Source: Paracoccaceae bacterium
GTDB taxonomy: Bacteria > Pseudomonadota > Alphaproteobacteria > Rhodobacterales > Rhodobacteraceae
DNA length: 64,000 nt
Direction: 5' to 3'
Assembly: GCA_028874915.1 (NCBI GenBank)
Contig: JAPPHA010000018.1
Location: forward strand, 1-64,000
Shown here: piece after piece, positions 58,566-64,000 of the stretch
Numbering within the stretch: position 1 is the first letter of the stretch
Layout: every line of letters begins with the position of its first letter
Notes under the pieces: model-generated
Databases searched by the model: none
What the model saw: the letters and a program-made list of their open reading frames with translations, nothing else
What the model was told of the DNA's origin: nothing
Translations under genes and position numbers: made by a program

Positions 58566-58634
58566 TCGTGGCGATCCAGGATTTCGGTCGACCGGACTGG
58601 ACCCATTCATTCGGACCGGAGTCGTGAAGGCACT

Positions 58635-58655
58635 CCGCCGTCCCGTTGACGGCGG
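58635..58655. terminator. strong hairpin at the end of pgl
   Basis: CCGCCGTC (58635-58642), five-base loop, GACGGCGG (58648-58655): eight perfect GC-rich pairs. It lies 19 bases beyond the pgl stop (minus strand). No T-run follows on either strand, so it is at best a rho-assisted terminator. Confidence 0.35.
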
Positions 58656-58673
58656 GACTTCACAGGCCAGGGA

Positions 58674-59372
58674 TCATGGCGACCAGTGGACCGTTGCTTC
58701 CGGGGACGCATTGAGCACGGCCCGGATTGGGGCGGCTTCGAGAGGTTCGGTCACCATCGCCTGACGATAGGCCTCGGCCTTCTCCTGGCCATGGATCAGG
58801 ACATGGATCCGCCGGGCCGAACTCAGCGCCGAAAGGCAAAGCGAAACCCGCCGTTCACCGCTCGCCGGATCCGCCAGTTCCATCAACGGCGGCCCATCTG
58901 GGGCGAGGGCCTGCTCAAGACCTGCCGCGCCGGGGAACAGCGAAGCGGTGTGCATGTCCGCCCCCATTCCGAGGACGCAGACATCGATCGGCAGCCATTC
59001 CGCCGCTGGTCGAGAAACACGACCAACCGACGGTTTGGGCGAAGTCCGGTTCACGTCGATGACCATCGACAGGACAGCCGCCCCTGACGCTGGCGTTCCC
59101 TTAACGCAAAGTTCGCGCTTGACCAGCCCGATGTTCGAACGGGGAGAGTCCTCGCCAACCCATCGCTCATCCGTTGTCATCACATTGACTCTCGGCCATT
59201 CCAGCCGTGCCTGACGGAGATGCCTGAAAAACGGAACCGGGGTGGTCCCACCAGGGACCGCGAGCGTCGCCCGGTTGCGAATGGCCAGGGCTTCGCAGAT
59301 TTCGTTTGCGACCGTCATTGCCAGCCCTGACATGAGCGCGTCCCGAGTGGCGTAGTTCTGGAAACCGGCCAT
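58674..59372 (-). CDS. pgl: 6-phosphogluconolactonase
   Basis: 232 residues, DevB/SOL type. It hydrolyses 6-phosphogluconolactone from the Zwf reaction. Visible: RATLAVPGGTTPVPFFRHLR (GG-T/S-T-P), NVMTTDERWVGEDSPRSNIG, and PIDVCVLGMGADMHTASLFP (GxGxDGHxAS variant, with A-D-M-H-T). It follows zwf after 12 bases. In relatives edd (phosphogluconate dehydratase) comes next; here the unit ends at this gene. Confidence 0.93.
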   Translation of the reverse strand: MAGFQNYATRDALMSGLAMTVANEICEALAIRNRATLAVPGGTTPVPFFRHLRQARLEWPRVNVMTTDERWVGEDSPRSNIGLVKRELCVKGTPASGAAVLSMVIDVNRTSPKPSVGRVSRPAAEWLPIDVCVLGMGADMHTASLFPGAAGLEQALAPDGPPLMELADPASGERRVSLCLSALSSARRIHVLIHGQEKAEAYRQAMVTEPLEAAPIRAVLNASPEATVHWSP

Positions 59373-59384
59373 TCGTCGAGACCT

Positions 59385-60833
59385 TCAGATTTCCCGCCAA
59401 TAACGGCTGTCACGGTGCAGGAGAAACAGCGATTCGATCGGGCCCACGGTTCCGGGTTCGTATTCGTGAATGACGCTCCCGTCCTGACTCCAACGCAAGA
59501 TGATCGGGTCCACCCAGGACCAGGCAGCCTCAACCTCATCACCACGCATGAACAATGTCTGGTTTCCGCGAACGACGTCCATGATCAGACGTTCATAGGC
59601 GTCCGGCATGGTCAGCGTCCCCTCGTCGAGGGCATCGGCAAAGCTCATGTCGAGCGGCACCTCCTTCAGCCGCATGCCCCCGGGCCCCGGGTCCTTGATC
59701 GTCATCCGCATGGTGATTCCCTCATTCGGCTGAAGACGGATGGCCAGATTTGTCCCCTTGCGATTGCCGTGTTCGTCAAAGATCCAGTGCCGCGGATCCT
59801 TGAACGCCACCGAAACCTCGGTCAGTGTTGAACGCAGGCGCTTGCCGGTTCGGAGATAAAACGGTGTTCCGGACCAGCGCCAGTTGTCGACCTGAACCTT
59901 CAGGGCGACAAAGGTCTCCGTGCGGCTCTTTGGATTCCCACACTCTTCCAGGTAACCCGACCCCCCGTTACCTTTCAGATACTGGCCACGAACGACGTCC
60001 TTCCGCATGACCGGACCCAGTGACTTGATGACCTTCAGTTTCTCGTCACGGATCGCATCCGGATCGAACTGTGCCGGCGGTTCCATCGCCGTCAGGCAAA
60101 GCAGTTGCATCAAATGGTTCTGAACCATGTCGCGCATGGCCCCGGCCTCGTCATAGTAGCCGCCCCGGTCGCCTATCCCGATACTTTCGGCGACGGTGAT
60201 TTGCACATTGTCCACGAATTGGGAGTTCCACACCGGCTCAAACAGGGCATTGCCGAAACGGAGCGCCATCAAATTCTGCACCGTCTCCTTCCCGAGGTAG
60301 TGATCGATTCGGTAAATCTGGTGTTCGTCAAATGTCGCTGCCATCTCGGTATTCAGAGTCCGGGCGCTCGCAAAGTCGTGACCAAATGGCTTCTCCACAA
60401 CTATGCGACAGTCCGGAGTCGCCAGGTCCTCGTCATGAGTCCGTTCGGAAAGAATGCTGAAGAGCGACGGCGCGACGGAAAAATAGAACACCCGGACATG
60501 ATCGGTGCACATAAGCTCCCTCAATTCCGACCAGCCCTCCCGGCCACGGACATCGACATTCCGGTAGGTCAGGCAACGGAGGAAATCATCCAGAGACCCG
60601 GCATCCTGTTCCTCGCGACGAACAAACTCCCGAATCGCCGATGCGGCGATCTGCCGGTAGGCCTCCGTCGGCAACACTTTGCGACCGACCCCAACGACAT
60701 GTGCGTTCTTCGGCATCTGACCCGCACGAAGCCGACGGTATAGCGCCGGAAGAATCTTTCGCCTGGCGAGGTCGCCGGTCCCGCCAAATATCACCAGATC
60801 GAACGGATCGACCGGAATGACTGTTGCGACCAT
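59385..60833 (-). CDS. zwf: glucose-6-phosphate 1-dehydrogenase
   Basis: 482 residues from ATG 60833; a TTG at 60854 is possible. The enzyme oxidises glucose 6-phosphate with NADP (or NAD). Marks: DLVIFGGTGDLARRKILPAL, IVVEKPFGHDFASARTLN, and the active site YRIDHYLGKETVQNLMALRF. It also has TPFYLRTGKRL in the substrate region. The gene leads the zwf-pgl operon and feeds the Entner-Doudoroff or pentose-phosphate route. Divergent from the radical SAM gene with about 300 bases between. Confidence 0.96.
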   Translation of the reverse strand: MVATVIPVDPFDLVIFGGTGDLARRKILPALYRRLRAGQMPKNAHVVGVGRKVLPTEAYRQIAASAIREFVRREEQDAGSLDDFLRCLTYRNVDVRGREGWSELRELMCTDHVRVFYFSVAPSLFSILSERTHDEDLATPDCRIVVEKPFGHDFASARTLNTEMAATFDEHQIYRIDHYLGKETVQNLMALRFGNALFEPVWNSQFVDNVQITVAESIGIGDRGGYYDEAGAMRDMVQNHLMQLLCLTAMEPPAQFDPDAIRDEKLKVIKSLGPVMRKDVVRGQYLKGNGGSGYLEECGNPKSRTETFVALKVQVDNWRWSGTPFYLRTGKRLRSTLTEVSVAFKDPRHWIFDEHGNRKGTNLAIRLQPNEGITMRMTIKDPGPGGMRLKEVPLDMSFADALDEGTLTMPDAYERLIMDVVRGNQTLFMRGDEVEAAWSWVDPIILRWSQDGSVIHEYEPGTVGPIESLFLLHRDSRYWREI

Positions 60834-61129
60834 TGAAATTTCCGATCCTGTCAACTGTCGCCGATGCTATTGCAACCCATCGTGGAGCATGCAAGCATTA
60901 CGTCACGCGAGCGACGTGTTTCCGTGGTCAACATCAGAGTTCCGGGCAGACGGATCCGTCGGCATCATGTAATCCTGAAAATGCGCTGAAAGGGCCACCG
61001 TTCGTGACCAAACAGTCAACTGTTGCCTCTGGAGGCGATCCGGCGCAAACGAACGTTTCCGGTTCACACGAATATGGGAAGCCGGGGACCTCACATTGAC
61101 GTCGTTCGGGGAGTGACTGACATCTGATC

Positions 61130-62104
61130 ATGGACGACCTGTTTGATCATTCGGTCCTTCCGGACACCTGCCAGTTGGCCGGACCTTTCTCCGACGCACA
61201 CCGCACGGCGACCGGCGAAAGACGAGCCCGCGTCGCGTTCCGGGAATTGAAGACACTCTGGTTCAACACGGGAACGCTCTGCAACATTGCTTGCGAGAAT
61301 TGCTACATCGAAAGCTCGCCGTCGAATGATAGGCTTGTCTACATCTCGAAGAGCGAGGTCAGGAGATTTCTTGACGAGATCTCGCGACTGGACTGGCCAA
61401 CGGAGGAAATCGCCTTCACCGGTGGCGAACCCTTCATGAATCCTGAAATGGTCGACATCGCGGAGATGAGCCTGTCGCGCGGCTACCGGGTGCTGATCCT
61501 GACCAACGCGATGCGGCCCATGATGCGAAAACACGTTCAGGCCGGACTCCGGTCGCTCGGAGCCGAACATGGCGATCGGCTGACGCTACGGGTTTCTCTC
61601 GATCACTTCACAGCTGAAAGGCACGACACCCTGCGAGGCGACGGCAGCTTTGCCATCAGTTTGGCAGGCATGCGATGGCTTGCGGATGTCGGAATCACGA
61701 TGGCCGTCGCGGGTCGGACTCTCTGGGGCGAAACCGATTCCGAGTCACGAGCTGGGTTTCGAGACTTGTTTGCAAGGAACGGTTTTTCGATCGACGCCTC
61801 AAGTCCGTCCGAACTGGTGCTATTCCCGGAAATGGACGGAGCCACCGGCGTGCCGGAAATTTCCGAGTCCTGCTGGGGAGTCCTCGGCAAGTCTCCTGAC
61901 CAGATCATGTGTGCCTGGTCCCGGATGGTGGTCAAACGAAAGGGAGCCGCAAGACCCTGCGTCGTTTCGTGCACGCTGCTTCCGTACATCCCGGGCTTCG
62001 AACTCGGATCAACGCTTGCGGAGTCGGTCGAACCGATTTCCCTCAATCACCCGCATTGTTCGAAATTCTGCGTGCTCGGGAACGCGTCCTGCTCTGCTGG
62101 TTGA
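61130..62104 (+). CDS. radical SAM protein with cysteine-rich C-terminus
   Basis: 324 residues. The [4Fe-4S]-SAM motif CNIACENC (C51, C55, C58) is typical, followed by EEIAFTGGEPFMNPEMVDIA (GGE) and VSLDHFTAERHDTLRGDGSF. The C-terminal part has C248, C261, C277, C281, C310, C314 and C321, which would suit an extra (SPASM- or twitch-like) cluster. Such proteins often modify peptides or act on proteins in maturation. It stands alone between zwf and the convergent aroB, and no small precursor peptide is obvious nearby. Product unknown. ATG 61130 is a fair start; the Shine-Dalgarno is weak. Confidence 0.85.
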   Translation: MDDLFDHSVLPDTCQLAGPFSDAHRTATGERRARVAFRELKTLWFNTGTLCNIACENCYIESSPSNDRLVYISKSEVRRFLDEISRLDWPTEEIAFTGGEPFMNPEMVDIAEMSLSRGYRVLILTNAMRPMMRKHVQAGLRSLGAEHGDRLTLRVSLDHFTAERHDTLRGDGSFAISLAGMRWLADVGITMAVAGRTLWGETDSESRAGFRDLFARNGFSIDASSPSELVLFPEMDGATGVPEISESCWGVLGKSPDQIMCAWSRMVVKRKGAARPCVVSCTLLPYIPGFELGSTLAESVEPISLNHPHCSKFCVLGNASCSAG

Positions 62105-62139
62105 GACGGGTTTCCGACACCCGATACACCCGATACACC

Positions 62140-63258
62140 CTACGACTGTCGATCATCCATTGTCGTAAAAAGGACTGCCCGAACGGCCGTCGGATCGACG
62201 TCGGAAACGACCACGGCCTGACCGATCCCACGGGCGAGGACAAACCGAATCTGGCCCTGCCTGACCTTTTTGTCCTGAAGCATCAGTTCCATGAGCCCGT
62301 CGGCGTCCGGAAGTCGGCCCGGAATGTCGGCAAGTGTGGACATCATTCCCATTGACCGAAAGTGCCGCCGAACGCGGGCCGGAACCTCCGGCGGGCACAG
62401 GCCGATCTTGGCCGACAGATCGAAAGCCAGTCCGCATCCGATCGCGACCGCTTCGCCATGCAAAAGGCGGTTGGAAAAGCCGGTCGCCGCCTCTAGGGCA
62501 TGGCCGAAGGTGTGGCCAAGGTTCAGGAGCGACCGATCTCCAAATTCGGTTTCGTCTCGTTGAACAAGTTCGGCTTTCATTTCACATGACCGTCGTACGG
62601 CATGCATCAGATGTTGCGGACTTCCCTTCGACAGCGATGCGCCATTGGCCTCCAACCAGGCAAAAAACGCCGCACTTCCGAGCAGGCCATACTTGGCGAC
62701 CTCGGCATATCCTGACAGGAAATCCCGACGACTCAGCGTTGCCAGAGTGGCCGTATCAGCGAGGACCCCGGCGGGTTGATGAAAGGCGCCGACCAGATTC
62801 TTGCCATGGCGTGAATTGATTCCGGTCTTGCCTCCCACAGAACTGTCAACCTGAGCGAGGAGCGTCGTGGGAATCTGAATGTGACGCACACCCCGCCGAA
62901 GAATGGCGGCGGCAAAACCTGCCAGATCGCCGACAACGCCGCCCCCCAGAGCCACCACCGCGTCGTCCCGCTCTATTCTCTCCTGAAGCAGCCACTCGAC
63001 GACTTTGTGAACCGAGTCCCATGACTTCGATGCCTCGCCGGCGTTCAGCACAATGCCAACACAATCAACGCCAGCCGTCTTGAGAGATTCTGTCACCCTG
63101 TCTTGGTAGAGATCTCCAACGGCGGAATCGGTTACGATCGCGACCCGATTGCCGGCCAGCCACGGTGACAACAGGTCTCCCGCCGAATCTAGCAGTCCGG
63201 ATCCGATCACGACGTCATAGGACCGCGGTCCGAGATCGACCCTAACCGTCTCTTGCAT
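62140..63258 (-). CDS. aroB: 3-dehydroquinate synthase
   Basis: 372 residues from ATG 63258 (AAGGA nine bases before; ATG 63267 is nearly at the same place). AroB closes DAHP to dehydroquinate with NAD and zinc. Marks: VRVDLGPRSYDVVIGSGLLD, VALGGGVVGDLAGFAAAILR, VDSSVGGKTGINSRHGKNLV, and LLNLGHTFGHALEAATGFS with the metal-binding His residues. It follows aroK after about 100 bases. Confidence 0.96.
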   Translation of the reverse strand: MQETVRVDLGPRSYDVVIGSGLLDSAGDLLSPWLAGNRVAIVTDSAVGDLYQDRVTESLKTAGVDCVGIVLNAGEASKSWDSVHKVVEWLLQERIERDDAVVALGGGVVGDLAGFAAAILRRGVRHIQIPTTLLAQVDSSVGGKTGINSRHGKNLVGAFHQPAGVLADTATLATLSRRDFLSGYAEVAKYGLLGSAAFFAWLEANGASLSKGSPQHLMHAVRRSCEMKAELVQRDETEFGDRSLLNLGHTFGHALEAATGFSNRLLHGEAVAIGCGLAFDLSAKIGLCPPEVPARVRRHFRSMGMMSTLADIPGRLPDADGLMELMLQDKKVRQGQIRFVLARGIGQAVVVSDVDPTAVRAVLFTTMDDRQS

Positions 63259-63355
63259 GGTTTCCATTCCTTCAATCCACCGACTGCAGGCCCTTGGCGG
63301 TCCCTTTCCAGCGTCTGCGACCGATCATTTCGACCGAGTCAGCCCGGCATTCCCG

Positions 63356-63967
63356 TCACCCTGTACGGTCCCGACCGGAATGATCCGAATCCTGTCGTGA
63401 CTCGGCAGCTGGAACGACGCTCAGTCCGCTCCCGTCCATCCTGACAAGCATGGTGATCACAGCCTTCGCCATGGCGCTCACCGTGCGGTCATTGCTGGTA
63501 TGAACCCGGATGTCGGCCTTCGCATAGACGGGATTGCGTTCGCGGAGCAAACGGCTGAGTTCGGCGCGCGGATCCTCTACCTGAATGAGCGGCCGTTTCC
63601 TGTTGTTGCGGACACGTTCCCAGACAGTCTCAAGGCTCGGCTTGAGCCAGACCGAAGTTCCATGCTGGCGGATGAGCCGTCGATTGACCTTTCGAATGAA
63701 GGCGCCCCCTCCGACAGACATGACCAACGGATCGCCGGAAAGAAATTTCGAAAGTGTCGCTGTCTCCATCTCCCGGAAATCGGGTTCCCCCAGTCGCGAA
63801 AAGATCTCGCTGATCGTCATTCCGGAAGATGTCTCGATTTCACCGTCCGAATCGACAAACGGAAGACCGAGACGGGACGCCATTTGCCGGCCGACCGCCG
63901 TTTTGCCCGCCCCCATCATCCCCACCAGGACGATCGAACGTTCCACACGATAGACGACCCGTGTCAT
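63356..63967 (-). CDS. aroK: shikimate kinase
   Basis: 203 residues, somewhat longer than the usual 170-180 at the C-terminus. It phosphorylates shikimate with ATP. P-loop GMMGAGKTAVGRQMASRLGL, shikimate-binding GLPFVDSDGEIETSSGMTIS, FREMETATL and VMSVGGGAF, and the lid IRQHGTSVWLKPSLETVWER. AroK and aroB form a usual pair. The gene begins close to the window edge, so its upstream neighbours are not seen. Confidence 0.95.
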   Translation of the reverse strand: MTRVVYRVERSIVLVGMMGAGKTAVGRQMASRLGLPFVDSDGEIETSSGMTISEIFSRLGEPDFREMETATLSKFLSGDPLVMSVGGGAFIRKVNRRLIRQHGTSVWLKPSLETVWERVRNNRKRPLIQVEDPRAELSRLLRERNPVYAKADIRVHTSNDRTVSAMAKAVITMLVRMDGSGLSVVPAAESRQDSDHSGRDRTG

Positions 63968-64000
63968 CGCTGATTTCCGGGGAAGTCTGCCCGCCTTGCC

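Overview
The window looks like chromosomal DNA of a free-living alphaproteobacterium. It is GC-rich by eye and uses GTG starts freely. Lineage markers are a circularly permuted two-piece ssrA next to an alpha-type sspB, the cysG-DUF2849-cysI-DUF934 sulfur operon, a pyruvate dehydrogenase E1 beta with its own lipoyl domain, the purL-bolA-grxD order, SdhE, a DUF1194 protein and zapA with a coiled-coil partner. The genus cannot be told from this sequence.

Layout. 0-6.2 kb: a broken winged-helix gene, a small secreted protein, ispG, a RodZ-like protein, sdhE and an aspartate aminotransferase. 6.2-10.9 kb: an Lrp-type regulator divergent from a siroheme/sulfite-reductase operon. 10.9-18.9 kb: thyX, gloA, DUF1194, tmRNA plus its adaptor SspB, fumC, ccdA, tusA and a LysR regulator. 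19.2-22.9 kb: a MATE exporter and a GST/VOC pair divergent from a second LysR gene. 22.9-24.5 kb: gene-poor, decayed DNA. 24.5-28.6 kb: purL-bolA-grxD and zapA with its partner. 29-38 kb: central carbon genes tkt, pgk, fba, ftsB and pdhA-pdhB-pdhC. 38-40.9 kb: Tn3-family transposase debris around a DUF1801 gene. 40.9-49.5 kb: cysE, then mltG-fabF-(HisA-like)-acpP-fabG-fabD on the minus strand, facing rpsF-rpsR-rplI. 49.9-58.1 kb: DUF2237, a three-gene catabolic-looking operon (enolase-superfamily enzyme plus two SDRs), a taurine-pyruvate-type aminotransferase and a RACo-like corrinoid activator. 58.4-64 kb: tRNA-Gly(CCC), zwf-pgl, a radical SAM protein, aroK and aroB.

The genes link up in several ways. 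CysG supplies siroheme to CysI and CysE makes the acceptor for the sulfide. PDH feeds acetyl-CoA to the fab cluster and the TCA enzyme FumC. Zwf/Pgl, Tkt, Pgk and Fba cover sugar-phosphate flow. SsrA tags stalled proteins and SspB hands them to ClpXP. The points most worth a second look are the HisA-like gene inside the fab cluster with an Asp-to-Glu change at the usual catalytic position, the permuted ssrA beside sspB, the radical SAM protein with a cysteine-rich tail, the RACo gene without a nearby methyltransferase, and the out-of-order Tn3 remnants just behind the PDH operon. I did not find a clearly new multi-gene system such as an obvious defence island or CRISPR array.
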